A stretch of DNA of 64,000 nucleotides, taken from positions 23,912 through 87,911 of the forward strand of contig JAQWPG010000010.1 in the NCBI GenBank assembly GCA_029268385.1, in the 5' to 3' direction. Positions within the stretch are counted from its first letter, which is position 1. Each line of letters opens with the position of its first letter. The notes below the pieces were generated by a model. It did not search any database, was not told where the DNA came from, and worked only from the letters and a program-made list of their open reading frames with translations. Positions 41,378 to 50,921 of the stretch are shown piece after piece. A program made the position numbers and the translations under genes. This stretch comes from Gammaproteobacteria bacterium (GTDB taxonomy: Bacteria; Pseudomonadota; Gammaproteobacteria; Poriferisulfidales; GCA-002705445).

Positions 41378-41860
41378 ATGGGACAAAGAACTAAAAATAC
41401 AGAAAATATTATAGCTGTCAACAAAAAAGCTACTCATGATTACTTTATTCTTGAAAAAATGGAAGCTGGTATGGTACTTGAAGGCTGGGAAGTAAAAGGT
41501 ATTAGGGAGCTAAAAGTACAGCTTAAAGAGGCATATGTAAAAATCATTAGAGGGGATATCATATTGATTGGCTCAAATATTACACCTCCATCATATATAA
41601 ATAAAGATACTATTAAAAACCCAACAAGAACAAGGAAACTCCTTTTGAACAAAAAAGAAATAAACGTATTGATTGGCAAAGTTCAAAAAGAGGGATTGAC
41701 CCTAATTCCACTCTCACTTTATTGGAAAAACAATAAAGTGAAGTTGAGATTAGGAATAGCTAAAGGTAAGAAAAAGTTTGACAAAAGACAATCAGAAAAA
41801 AATAAAGATTGGGCAATTGAAAAAAGTCGATTAGCTAAAACAAATTTAAGAAATAATTAA
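41378..41860 (+). CDS. smpB: SsrA-binding protein SmpB
   Basis: 160 residues: NKKATHDYFILEKMEAGMVLEGWEVKGIR, the OB-fold core and the C-terminal Lys-rich helix (KGKKKFDKRQSEKNKDWAIEKSR) that enters the decoding site. It partners tmRNA in rescuing stalled ribosomes. The tmRNA gene itself is not in this window. Convergent with the next small gene, 1 base apart. Confidence 0.97.
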   Translation: MGQRTKNTENIIAVNKKATHDYFILEKMEAGMVLEGWEVKGIRELKVQLKEAYVKIIRGDIILIGSNITPPSYINKDTIKNPTRTRKLLLNKKEINVLIGKVQKEGLTLIPLSLYWKNNKVKLRLGIAKGKKKFDKRQSEKNKDWAIEKSRLAKTNLRNN

Positions 41861-41861
41861 T

Positions 41862-42065
41862 TTAATCTCTATTACATGAAAAAACTTCGGTTTCTAAATT
41901 CATTCCTGTTGATTTAACACCTTCTACACAATCAACATAGCTACTATATTCTCCAATCACACCATTATTACCAGTAGCAATCCAGTTTCCCGAATCTTCG
42001 CTATATTTTAAAAATCCCCAAAAACCAACTATTAACAAGATTATTAACATAAATACTTTATCCAT
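41862..42065 (-). CDS. Small exported or membrane-anchored protein, 67 residues (unknown)
   Basis: Hydrophobic N-terminal helix (residues 4-19) followed by a short polar domain with two cysteines (C46 and C64) that could form a disulfide outside the cytoplasm. GGA lies about 8 bases before the ATG. 44 bases downstream of dnaQ on the same strand. No family recognised; I rate it as probably real because of the start context and the signal-like N-terminus. Confidence 0.6.
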   Translation of the reverse strand: MDKVFMLIILLIVGFWGFLKYSEDSGNWIATGNNGVIGEYSSYVDCVEGVKSTGMNLETEVFSCNRD

Positions 42066-42109
42066 CTGAGTTTCCGCCCTTTAGTTATTATTTGAATTTA
42101 ATTATTATA

Positions 42110-42811
42110 TCAAAACTTAGAGATATTCCAAATACATCTGCCGTTCGATTCCTCATCAATTTTATTACATAGCTCTTTATGATCTCTTAACTCATTTTCA
42201 TTTGCTTTATACACCAAAGATTTGCCATTATATTTTTTTGTATCTAAGCTCTTTTTTTCCTCACTTTCACTTTTTGCTAGATCAAAAGATATTTGACCTC
42301 CAGTCATTGATAAGTAAACATCACCTAAAATTCTTGCGTCTAACAGAGCCCCATGAAAATCTCTAGAAGAATTATCTACGCCATATCTTTTGCATAATGC
42401 GTCAAGACTGTTTTTTTGACCTGGATGGAGTTTTCTAGCGTAAGTTAAGCTATCAAATATTTTACATATTTTAGAAATTTCAACCTTATGTTTTGATTTT
42501 TTATACTCATGCTCTAAAAAGCCTATATCAAATGGAGCGTTGTGAATTATTAACTCTGCGCCATTAATAAAATTTAAAAGTTCATCTTTTATTTCATTAA
42601 AAAGAGGTTTGTCCTTAAGAAAGTCATTAGTAATTCCATGAACACTCATTGCGCCTTGATCAATTTCTCTTTTTGGATTCAAATATTGATGGAATTTATT
42701 ACCAGTATATTTTCTATCAATAAGCTCGATGCAACCAATTTCAATTATTTTATGATTCCTGGTAACATCTAACCCTGTTGTTTCAGTATCCAGAACAATT
42801 TGCCTAATCAT
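42110..42811 (-). CDS. dnaQ: DNA polymerase III epsilon subunit (3'-5' proofreading exonuclease)
   Basis: 233 residues. DEDDh exonuclease motifs: VLDTETTGLDVT at the start, IHNAPFDIGFLEHEY in the middle, and HGALLDARILGDVYL with the catalytic His and Asp. The C-terminal tail binds the polymerase alpha subunit in relatives. Starts inside the end of rnhA (ATGA overlap); rnhA-dnaQ adjacency is a conserved pair. Confidence 0.96.
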   Translation of the reverse strand: MIRQIVLDTETTGLDVTRNHKIIEIGCIELIDRKYTGNKFHQYLNPKREIDQGAMSVHGITNDFLKDKPLFNEIKDELLNFINGAELIIHNAPFDIGFLEHEYKKSKHKVEISKICKIFDSLTYARKLHPGQKNSLDALCKRYGVDNSSRDFHGALLDARILGDVYLSMTGGQISFDLAKSESEEKKSLDTKKYNGKSLVYKANENELRDHKELCNKIDEESNGRCIWNISKF

Positions 42812-43257
42812 ATTAATTTCTCACTTTTTCTTGATATTGCTAAATTTGCTAAGTCATCTGCCATTTCATTTCCAGGATTACCGCTATGGCCTTTAACCCA
42901 ATTCCATTCAATGTTATGTTTCAGATTCAGCTCATCAATAATTTTCCACAGATCAACGTTTTTTACATCCTTTTTATTTGAGGTCTTCCAGTTATTTTTT
43001 TTCCAATTATTTATCCAATCATTTATACCGTTCATTAGATACTTAGAATCCGTATAAATAATAATATCTGATTTTTCAGAAAACGTCTTCAAAGCTTTTA
43101 TAGCTGCTACTATTTCCATTCTATTATTTGTTGTATTTTTTTCATAGCCATATAGCTTATTAACTGATTTCTTATTTTCAATTACAGCTCCCCACCCTCC
43201 TTCTCCAGGATTTCCTTTGCATGCACCATCTGTATAAATCACAATATTATTTTTCAT
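42808..43257 (-). CDS. rnhA: Ribonuclease HI
   Basis: 149 residues. Active-site D-E-D-D set visible in YTDGACKGNPGEGGWG, NNRMEIVAAIKAL, IYTDSKYLMNG and GHSGNPGNEMADDLA. It degrades RNA in RNA-DNA hybrids. An in-frame upstream start (43293) would add 12 unmatched residues inside the preceding gene; the ATG at 43257 gives the normal length and overlaps the methyltransferase end by 11 bases. Here rnhA and dnaQ run in the same direction. Confidence 0.96.
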   Translation of the reverse strand: MKNNIVIYTDGACKGNPGEGGWGAVIENKKSVNKLYGYEKNTTNNRMEIVAAIKALKTFSEKSDIIIYTDSKYLMNGINDWINNWKKNNWKTSNKKDVKNVDLWKIIDELNLKHNIEWNWVKGHSGNPGNEMADDLANLAISRKSEKLI

Positions 43258-43972
43258 AATTATTATTAACTGCAGGTTTTGAGAACTTTCCAAGTATAAT
43301 ATTATTTTTTTTATGCCAATTTTTTATTGCTATAAATTTATAAGTATTTTTTTTTGCATAAATTACATAGCTATTACCAAAATAATTTATCTTTGATAAA
43401 AGATTATTGTTTAGAAAACTTAAAGTTTTTAAAATTTTTTTATTTCTTACTGGGGGTATTTTATTTAAATTAGTAATACTACTAATATCGTATGAAAATA
43501 ACGACATCCAATCCAATATTCTTGAAATACTAATATATTGTCTTTTCTTAAAGATTGAGCTTATTGGTAATAGTCCATACAGACCAAGAAAACTTACTCT
43601 ATTAAAGCTTGCTAAAATAATTTCACCATCGTCACATAAAACCCTATTCACTTCTCTAAAGGCAGCGTGATGATTACTATCTGCTTCAATTGCGTGTATC
43701 AAGATCACGCAATCTATTGAGGAATCTTGAAAAGGCAGTTTTTTCGTTTCTGCAATAATATCTGCATTCTGAGAATCTGAGATATAAAAACTGTTAAAAT
43801 TATAATTTTGATTCATTAGCTCTTTTATAATAACTTCAGAGCCAATATATAAAATATTTTTTTCAAACGAAGGCTTGGTAATTTTATTTATTGCACTAAT
43901 TATTAATTTAGAATTAATTTTGCCAGCGTTTGTAGTATACCAATTATTTATTTCGCAAGTATTAAAGTTCAT
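43247..43972 (-). CDS. SAM-dependent methyltransferase, YafS-like
   Basis: 241 residues, class-I methyltransferase of the Methyltransf_11 type: ILYIGSEVIIKEL as a degenerate glycine motif, ADIIAETKKLPFQDSSIDCVILIHAIE (post-motif acidic loop) and AFREVNRVLCDDGEIILASF. In E. coli yafS lies beside rnhA-dnaQ, which supports the YafS-like label; substrate unknown. The glyoxalase gene gloB found nearby in relatives is absent here. Confidence 0.8.
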   Translation of the reverse strand: MNFNTCEINNWYTTNAGKINSKLIISAINKITKPSFEKNILYIGSEVIIKELMNQNYNFNSFYISDSQNADIIAETKKLPFQDSSIDCVILIHAIEADSNHHAAFREVNRVLCDDGEIILASFNRVSFLGLYGLLPISSIFKKRQYISISRILDWMSLFSYDISSITNLNKIPPVRNKKILKTLSFLNNNLLSKINYFGNSYVIYAKKNTYKFIAIKNWHKKNNIILGKFSKPAVNNNYEK

Positions 43973-43974
43973 TT

Positions 43975-45570
43975 TTATTTTTTTATCTGAGGCACGGATT
44001 GCAATAAGTTTCTCGTATAATCATTAGCAGTGTTATTGATTATATCAGAGGTAATTCCACTCTCAACCATCTTTCCTTTATGCATTACAGATATTGTGTC
44101 TGATATATTGGATATAAGCTTTATATCATGTGATATAAAGAGGTAAGAAATATTTGTTTTATCTTGTATTTCCATTAGCAGATCAAGCACTTGTTTTTGG
44201 ACTGTTACATCAAGAGAACTAGTTGGTTCATCACAAATTAATAACTTTGGATTTAGAACCAAAACTCTTGCTATTGCAATTCTCTGTCTTTGTCCCCCAG
44301 AAAATTGATGCGGATATTTTCCCAAAGAACTCTCGTCTAAACCTACATTTTTTATAATCTCATATAAAATTTTATCAACATCTTTTGTGTCTAATTCTGG
44401 TCTTAAAAAACATAATCCTTCTTTAATGATAGCTCCAACTCGCATTCTAGGATTAAGTGAAGAAAACGGATCTTGAAATATCATTTGATAGTTTTTTCTA
44501 AAATTTCTTTTTTCTAAACCATTCATAGTCAATACATTTTTGTTACATATTTTAATATTTCCAGATGTTACATGACTTAAACCCATTATTGCTTTAGCTA
44601 TAGTAGTTTTTCCAGATCCTGATTCACCCACTATTGCATGTGTTGATCCGGGTTTAATCTTAAAACTTACGTCATCAACTGCTTTAATATACGAAAAATT
44701 TCTTGATAAAATAGAATTTTTTTCTTTAAAAAATACCTTTAGATTTTTGACATCTAAAACATCACTAGATTCTGAATTAATATTTTTTTTTAATTTCCTT
44801 TTATAGCTTGATGATTCTAATAATGATTGGCTATATAAATTTTCAGGATTCTGAAAAAAAATATTAGAAGGATTACTTTCGATAATCTCCCCACTTTTCA
44901 TTACAATTATTTTGTCAGATATCTGTGAGGCTACCGAAAGGTCATGTGTAATGAATAAAATTGCCATATTTAATCTTTCTTTTAGCTCTATAAGTAAATC
45001 TAGGACTTGTTTTTGAATAGTTACATCTAATGAAGTTGTAGGCTCGTCAGCAATCAGTAATTTTGGCTTACACGCTATAGCCATTGCAATCATCACTCTT
45101 TGCTTCATCCCACCTGATAATTGATGAGGGTATAAATTAATTACTCTATCAGCATCTTTAATTCCTACTGAAATTAAATTTTTAATAATTTCTTGGTTAA
45201 TATCTTTGCTATTATAATCCATGTAAGATTCTTTTAGTTGATCCCTTATACTCATTACAGGATTTAAAGATCTCATTGGCTCTTGAAATATCATGGATAT
45301 ATCTTTTTTCCTTATCATTCTCATTTCTTTTTCTTCTATTCTAAGAATGTTTTTACCGGAAAATATTATTTCTCCTTTTTTTATTTTACATGATTTTTCT
45401 AACAATCTAATTATTGAAAGTGCTGTAAGTGATTTTCCACTACCTGACTCTCCTATCAGGGATACAACTTCTGATTTTTTTATTTCAAAACTTATATTTT
45501 TTAAAATTTCTTCATCGCTATTAGATTTTATATTAAGACATAAATTTTTTATTTTCAGTAAATTATTCAT
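43975..45570 (-). CDS. yejF: Peptide ABC transporter, double ATP-binding protein (YejF-type)
   Basis: 531 residues containing two complete ABC ATPases. First half: Walker A GESGSGKS, signature LSGGMKQRV, Walker B LLIADEPT. Second half: GESGSGKT, FSGGQRQRI, LLICDEPT. Both carry the oligopeptide-type C-terminal region. It energises import through YejB/YejE. An earlier start (45600) is open but would overlap yejE by 38 bases; the ATG at 45570 gives the normal MNNLLKIKNL start. Confidence 0.93.
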   Translation of the reverse strand: MNNLLKIKNLCLNIKSNSDEEILKNISFEIKKSEVVSLIGESGSGKSLTALSIIRLLEKSCKIKKGEIIFSGKNILRIEEKEMRMIRKKDISMIFQEPMRSLNPVMSIRDQLKESYMDYNSKDINQEIIKNLISVGIKDADRVINLYPHQLSGGMKQRVMIAMAIACKPKLLIADEPTTSLDVTIQKQVLDLLIELKERLNMAILFITHDLSVASQISDKIIVMKSGEIIESNPSNIFFQNPENLYSQSLLESSSYKRKLKKNINSESSDVLDVKNLKVFFKEKNSILSRNFSYIKAVDDVSFKIKPGSTHAIVGESGSGKTTIAKAIMGLSHVTSGNIKICNKNVLTMNGLEKRNFRKNYQMIFQDPFSSLNPRMRVGAIIKEGLCFLRPELDTKDVDKILYEIIKNVGLDESSLGKYPHQFSGGQRQRIAIARVLVLNPKLLICDEPTSSLDVTVQKQVLDLLMEIQDKTNISYLFISHDIKLISNISDTISVMHKGKMVESGITSDIINNTANDYTRNLLQSVPQIKK

Positions 45571-46936
45571 AATTTTTATTAGCTCTCGGGTCAAATGCAT
45601 CTCTTACAACATCTGAAAATAGATTTGCAAATAAAACTAAAACAAACATAAACAAAAACGCTGAGAATAACGACCACCATACTACTGGCTCTCTTGACAT
45701 TTCTAGTCTTGCTGCGTTTATCATATTCCCCCAGCTATAAGTTGTTGGATCAACACCAATATTTACATAAGATAAAACTGCTTCTGCTAATACAAGAGCG
45801 CTAAAATCCAAGACCACTGTGATTATTACAATATGCATAATATTAGGAACAATATGCCTAATTATTATTGAAAACTTATTTAAACCAAAAGTTTGCGAAG
45901 CCTGAACGTACTCAACTTCTCTTAACTTCATTGACTCTCCTCTAAGTAAACGACATAACCCTGTCCAACTTGTAAGTCCAAGTATCATGCATAAGAAAAA
46001 TAATCTTAAATCAGCTCTTTCATATATATTTTCAAATTCTAGTGGATTGTTAGCCATGTAAACTTGCAGCATTAAGATTGCAGATGCAATAAGTAAAACA
46101 CTTGGTATTGAATTTAGAGTTGTATATATATACTGTATAAAATCATCAACAATACCTCCAATATAACCCGCAAAGATTCCGAGAAATATTGCGAATGGTA
46201 ACATCACAATTGTTGTTAAAGTTCCTATAAGTATTCCTGTTCTAATACTTTTAATACTTTTATATAAAACATCTTCTCCAACTTTATCCGTTCCTAAAAT
46301 ATAATACTGAGAGCCAAGATCATATAATAGTATGGTTATTAAAGACATTGAAAACAAAGAAGTAAAAAATACTTTATTTCTAATTAAGGGATCTAAGAAA
46401 CTATTATTTTTGAATATTTCTCTTCTAAAAATAATTATATAAATAAAAAAACTTAAAACTAAAATTTTAATAATGGATATAGATCCAGTAATAAATATAT
46501 TATATGCATTATCGTCAGAATATTTATTATGATTTCCTTTGTATAAAAGATCTGGATATATTCTTTTATCCTTATTATTAGTAAATTTTACTGTTTCCTT
46601 AGAGTATAAATGCGATGAGAATGGTGAGGAGTAGCTCTTCTCTGAGTTCTTATGTATAGGCAACAATATTATATCTAATAAGCTTTTTATTTCAGACGTA
46701 TAAACATATTTGTCTGCTTCTGTATCATATAGCTTTTCTTTAAAATGAATTGAATCTAATAATGCTGTTGAAATAAAAAAAAATAGTACTACGGATGATA
46801 TAATCCCTGTTTTATTTCTAAAAACGTACGACCATGTTTCTCTAATATCAGGAGTTTTTCTAACATAATTCACATATAAAATTATTGAAATAACTATCAT
46901 ATAAAAAAATATGTCTGTTAATAAAAATGTAAACAT
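45563..46936 (-). CDS. yejE: Peptide ABC transporter permease (YejE-type), long N-terminal region
   Basis: 457 residues against about 340 in E. coli YejE. The C-terminal 260 residues hold the permease core with helices and the EAA loop (LNKFSIIIRHIVPNIMHIV). The N-terminal part has extra membrane helices (about 7-23, 43-60 and 155-172) and a roughly 90-residue loop between them, the likely periplasmic segment. It ends DAFDPRANK as the DppC/OppC family does. Its ATG abuts the yejB stop. Confidence 0.9.
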   Translation of the reverse strand: MFTFLLTDIFFYMIVISIILYVNYVRKTPDIRETWSYVFRNKTGIISSVVLFFFISTALLDSIHFKEKLYDTEADKYVYTSEIKSLLDIILLPIHKNSEKSYSSPFSSHLYSKETVKFTNNKDKRIYPDLLYKGNHNKYSDDNAYNIFITGSISIIKILVLSFFIYIIIFRREIFKNNSFLDPLIRNKVFFTSLFSMSLITILLYDLGSQYYILGTDKVGEDVLYKSIKSIRTGILIGTLTTIVMLPFAIFLGIFAGYIGGIVDDFIQYIYTTLNSIPSVLLIASAILMLQVYMANNPLEFENIYERADLRLFFLCMILGLTSWTGLCRLLRGESMKLREVEYVQASQTFGLNKFSIIIRHIVPNIMHIVIITVVLDFSALVLAEAVLSYVNIGVDPTTYSWGNMINAARLEMSREPVVWWSLFSAFLFMFVLVLFANLFSDVVRDAFDPRANKNYE

Positions 46937-47913
46937 TATTTTAACCTTACTCTTGGGTCAACAAGTGTATATGAGATATCTGTCAGCACTAAACCTAATA
47001 TATATAGGATAGTTCCAAGAAAAACCATTGCTCGAACAATTGCAAAATCTTGACTCTGAATAGCATCGATTGTGTAACTTCCAAGGCCGGGTATGCCAAA
47101 AAATGATTCGACAATTAAGCTTCCTAAAAATAGTAATGGGAGTATTACAACAACACCTGTCAGAATTGGTATTAAAGCATTTTTAAAAACATGGTTAAAA
47201 AGTACTGCGCTTTCTGACAAACCTTTTGATTTTGCTGTTCTAACATAATCTTTCTCAATTTCTTCTAGAAATAAAGAGCGGTACCACCTAGTGCCAGACC
47301 CTATACCATATATAACACTAATAACCACAGGTAGGATCAAAAACTTAATAGATTCATAACCATGTTCGTATCCAGATATTGGAACTAAGTGCAGGAGTTT
47401 ACTAATAAGATATTGACCGCCAATAATATAAAATAGACTTGAAATTGACATAAGGGCTACACAAAATATTACGCCAAGATAATCGACTTTTGTAGATCTA
47501 AAAAATACAAAAAATAATGCAAACGTTATATTTATAAATAAGCCAACTAGTAAAGATGGTAAGGCAATTGCTAAGCTTGGCCACATTCTTTCTTTGATAT
47601 CATATTTTATATCCCTCCCACTATCAGACATGCCAAAATCAAAAAGAAATAACTTAAAAGATTTTTCATAAAAAATTGTTTCTTTAAAAGAATTTAGTCC
47701 ACTTTCAGAGCTATTATAAAAAAGCGGGTTATTATAGCCCCTTTCTTCATTCCAAGAAGTTATTTGCTCTTGAGTCACTCTTTTATTTCCTAAATGCAAT
47801 CTTGCGACCTCATCAGGAGAATTAACAACAAAGAATAATGTAAAAGTCAATAAATTAACCCCTATTAAAATAGGGATAGCATAAATAATTCTTTTAAAGA
47901 TATACTTAATCAT
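46936..47913 (-). CDS. yejB: Peptide ABC transporter permease (YejB-type)
   Basis: 325 residues, six helices, DppB/OppB family. N-terminal KRIIYAIPILIGVNLLTFTLFFVV; EAA-loop region KDYVRTAKSKGLSESAVLFNHVFKNALIPI; conserved ESFFGIPGLGSYTIDAI; end LVDPRVRLK. It forms the pore with YejE. It starts 8 bases inside the end of yejA, indicating coupling. Confidence 0.94.
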   Translation of the reverse strand: MIKYIFKRIIYAIPILIGVNLLTFTLFFVVNSPDEVARLHLGNKRVTQEQITSWNEERGYNNPLFYNSSESGLNSFKETIFYEKSFKLFLFDFGMSDSGRDIKYDIKERMWPSLAIALPSLLVGLFINITFALFFVFFRSTKVDYLGVIFCVALMSISSLFYIIGGQYLISKLLHLVPISGYEHGYESIKFLILPVVISVIYGIGSGTRWYRSLFLEEIEKDYVRTAKSKGLSESAVLFNHVFKNALIPILTGVVVILPLLFLGSLIVESFFGIPGLGSYTIDAIQSQDFAIVRAMVFLGTILYILGLVLTDISYTLVDPRVRLK

Positions 47914-50050
47914 AAATTTTTTCTTTATCTTTCTTTTTAATCATAATTATGACTGAAGCTATGAAAATTAAAATAGCAAATAAGAGAATATATAATAATG
48001 TAAAGTTTGCTTTATTCCATAAATTTATTTTCTCAGATCTAAGAATATTATTTATTTTTTTATACTTAAGAGTATTATTTGCCATTAAGTTTGACTCTGT
48101 ATTTTCTACCCATTTATGCGACAAAGAAAATGATTTCGGGTGAAAGCCCCAAATCCAAGGGCTGTCGTTCTGAATTATATCCAACATACTTTTTATAATT
48201 TTTTCCCTTTGCGGAGAATTTTCCATATTTTTCATTTCTTTAAAAAGTGAATCAAACTTAATACTATTATAGTTTGAAGCATTTTCTCCTCCAAATTTTA
48301 CTTTTCCATTTTTTCCATGTAAAAGAAATAAAAAATTTTCTGGGTCTGGGTAATCCGCATTCCATCCCCACTGAAATATTTGACCAGTCCCATTAATCAT
48401 TTTTTCTTGAAAGCGATTATAGTCTGTGACCCTAGTGACTAATTGTATATTAATTTTTTTAAACTGTTTCCTTAGCCAGTTTAAAAAAGCATAAGTGTCA
48501 GCTCCCGCTCCTGTTGCTTCAAAATATAATATCAGTGGCTTTCCTGTTTTTTTATCTATTCCGTTATTATATCCTGCCTTTGTTAATAGAATTTTTGCAT
48601 CATCAATACTCCTTTTAACCACTGTTCCATTCTTAATCTTATAAAGTATTTTGTTATAATTATTTGTTCCGTCTTGATAACCTATAATACCTGGCGGTAT
48701 CGGGCTTTGCGCTATTATACCCCGCCCATTTGCAAATATTGATATGTATTCGTCATAATCAATTGCAATTGATATAGCCTGTCTTAATAACTTTGATCTT
48801 TCACTACTGCCACCTATTACGGTATCAAGCATATTAAATCCTATGTAGTATGTGGAAGCAGACGTTGCAGTTGTCAAATGAATGCCTTTATCTTCTAGAT
48901 CTTTATTTAACGATATATCACCTGAATTATTTAGTGAAATTGCTTGATCGTAATTATCAGAAGCAATGCCTGAGTTATCATAATATCCTTGTAGAAATTT
49001 ATTCCACCTTGGAATTTGCTCTTTTTCTAATGAATATATAGCTTTATTAATAAACGGTACTTCTTTTTTATTATTGTGCTCAATTATTTTTCTATTAATT
49101 ATCTTGTCTTTTCGAGATGGGTATACTTCACCTCTAAAGTTTTTGTTTGCTTCCAATACCATTTTTAAATTTGGGTTATTTTCTGTTAATTTAAATGGCC
49201 CAGTTCCAATAGGAAACCAATTCAGCGTAATATTCTTTTTTTGCAAACCAGGCTGGCTATAAAAAGAATCTGCTTCCCAAGGCATTGGTGAAAAAAATGG
49301 CATAGCTAACCAATAAATAAACTGCGGGTATTGTTTTTTTAAAGTGATTGAAAATGTATACCTATCTATTTTTTCGACTCCTGAAATATCACTTTTCCTG
49401 ATAATATTTATTCTTTCTTTGTGACTACCATATTTTATTTTACTTATTTTTTTCTTATACTCATTAAATCCATAAATATAGTCTTGCATTACGCCAGATA
49501 TAGGTGAATGATTTTTATAATCTGCCAATCTCTTAATTTGATAAATATAATCATCAGATGTTAATTCTCTTGTATTTTCTTGCCTGAAATCTTTTAAGGT
49601 ATTAATATTTGCTAGCTGATTTTCACTCAAATCATGATATGCATATTTCTTATTTTTCTTGTAAAAAGCCGGATGATTTTGATACAAGATACCTTTTTTT
49701 ATTTTTAAAATATATTTTGTATAATGGGCTTTGCTCTTGTTGTCAGTTTTATTAAATTCATTATCTAAATAATATAATTTTGGCATTTCGCTTGCTGTTA
49801 GAGGTATCAATTCATACGGCTTTTTTAAATAATGATATTGAAACAATGGTTCATATATTTGAGCAATAAAAGCATATTCATTTGAACTATACGATCTAGC
49901 GGGGTCTAAATGTTTTGGCCTTTCTTGAAAAGATGAATAAAAGACTTTGTCGTCTTCAGTATCTCCATACGGGCTATTTAAAGGCTTATCTGAACACCCT
50001 GCTACTGCCAGCATAGATAATAAAAAAATATTTTTTATAAATCTTATCAT
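47906..50050 (-). CDS. yejA: Peptide ABC transporter substrate-binding lipoprotein (YejA-type) with C-terminal membrane helix
   Basis: 714 residues, longer than E. coli YejA (about 604). Signal peptide with lipobox VAGC (Cys19), then the SBP_bac_5 periplasmic binding fold with conserved WFPIGTGPFKLTENN, YYIGFNMLD, RQAISIAIDYDEYI and FQWGWNADYPDPENFLF. Unusually it also has a C-terminal hydrophobic helix (about 683-703) followed by KKKDKEK, so it may be anchored at both ends. It would capture peptides for YejBEF. The gene diverges from fabI across 81 AT-rich bases. Confidence 0.9.
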   Translation of the reverse strand: MIRFIKNIFLLSMLAVAGCSDKPLNSPYGDTEDDKVFYSSFQERPKHLDPARSYSSNEYAFIAQIYEPLFQYHYLKKPYELIPLTASEMPKLYYLDNEFNKTDNKSKAHYTKYILKIKKGILYQNHPAFYKKNKKYAYHDLSENQLANINTLKDFRQENTRELTSDDYIYQIKRLADYKNHSPISGVMQDYIYGFNEYKKKISKIKYGSHKERINIIRKSDISGVEKIDRYTFSITLKKQYPQFIYWLAMPFFSPMPWEADSFYSQPGLQKKNITLNWFPIGTGPFKLTENNPNLKMVLEANKNFRGEVYPSRKDKIINRKIIEHNNKKEVPFINKAIYSLEKEQIPRWNKFLQGYYDNSGIASDNYDQAISLNNSGDISLNKDLEDKGIHLTTATSASTYYIGFNMLDTVIGGSSERSKLLRQAISIAIDYDEYISIFANGRGIIAQSPIPPGIIGYQDGTNNYNKILYKIKNGTVVKRSIDDAKILLTKAGYNNGIDKKTGKPLILYFEATGAGADTYAFLNWLRKQFKKINIQLVTRVTDYNRFQEKMINGTGQIFQWGWNADYPDPENFLFLLHGKNGKVKFGGENASNYNSIKFDSLFKEMKNMENSPQREKIIKSMLDIIQNDSPWIWGFHPKSFSLSHKWVENTESNLMANNTLKYKKINNILRSEKINLWNKANFTLLYILLFAILIFIASVIIMIKKKDKEKIYD

Positions 50051-50119
50051 TTCTTGTTGCTCTAATTATTATTTTTATATTTATTATATATTTTACTGCA
50101 TTATAAATAAAATATGATA

Positions 50120-50125
50120 TACAAT
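50120..50125 (+). promoter_or_regulatory. Candidate -10 of fabI, close enough for a leaderless start
   Basis: TACAAT ends 6 bases before the fabI ATG (50132), and TATGAT (50113-50118) lies just upstream. No Shine-Dalgarno precedes the ATG. Either box would give a transcript beginning at or within a few bases of the start codon. No convincing -35 is visible. Confidence 0.35.
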
Positions 50126-50131
50126 ACATGA

Positions 50132-50917
50132 ATGAAATTTCTAGAAGGAAAAAAAGCATTAGTATTAGGTATTGCAAGCAATAGATCAATTGCATGGGGT
50201 ATCTCTGACTCTTTAAGAAAAAATGGAGCAGAACTTGCATTCACATATCAAAACGATAAGTTGAAAGATAGAGTTGATAAGCTAGCTAGAGAATGTGATT
50301 CAGACATAATTATGCCGTGCGATGTATCGGAAGAAGGCAGCATAAAGAATATGCTAGATCAACTTTCTAAAAAATGGACAGAGTTTGACATTATTGTTCA
50401 CTCTTTGGCATTTGCTCCCAGAGAAGAGTTAGAAGGAAATTATGTTGATAAAACTACAAAAGAAGGTTTTTTATCTGCTCACAGTATAAGTAGCTATAGT
50501 CTGTTAGAGTTGTGTAAAGAAGCAAAACCAATGCTGAAAGGATCAAACCCTTCGGTTATATCTCTATCTTATTTAGGAGCTGTTCGAGGCATGCCAAACT
50601 ATAATGTAATGGGCGTAGCAAAGGCTAGTTTAGAAGCTAATGTAAGGTATCTTGCCTATGCAATGGGAGCAGAGAATATAAGAGTAAATTGCATATCCGC
50701 TGGACCAATAAAAACTTTGGCCGCTGCTGGAATATCTGATTTTAGAAAAATGTTAGATCATGTAGAAAAAAACGCGCCGTTAAGAAGAAACGTAACAATT
50801 CAAGAAGTTGGAGATACAGCATCTTTTCTGGCATCAGATGGGGCAAGTGGAATTACAGGTCAAGTTTTATATGTTGATTCCGGTTTCAATATTATTGGAA
50901 TGCCTGCTATAGATTAA
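50132..50917 (+). CDS. fabI: Enoyl-[acyl-carrier-protein] reductase (NADH), FabI
   Basis: 261 residues. Short-chain dehydrogenase fold with the FabI nucleotide motif GIASNRSIAWGI and the catalytic Tyr-Lys pair Y157/K164, plus Y147, in SYLGAVRGMPNYNVMGVAKA. It reduces enoyl-ACP in each fatty-acid elongation round. Full length and all active-site residues present. Convergent with the transporter gene downstream, 4 bases apart. Confidence 0.97.
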   Translation: MKFLEGKKALVLGIASNRSIAWGISDSLRKNGAELAFTYQNDKLKDRVDKLARECDSDIIMPCDVSEEGSIKNMLDQLSKKWTEFDIIVHSLAFAPREELEGNYVDKTTKEGFLSAHSISSYSLLELCKEAKPMLKGSNPSVISLSYLGAVRGMPNYNVMGVAKASLEANVRYLAYAMGAENIRVNCISAGPIKTLAAAGISDFRKMLDHVEKNAPLRRNVTIQEVGDTASFLASDGASGITGQVLYVDSGFNIIGMPAID

Positions 50918-50921
50918 TTCT

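Noticed and set aside
49986..50240. Minus-strand frame spanning the yejA-fabI gap and the start of fabI
   Set aside because: Overlaps the well-supported fabI start and the yejA signal peptide; no homology pattern.
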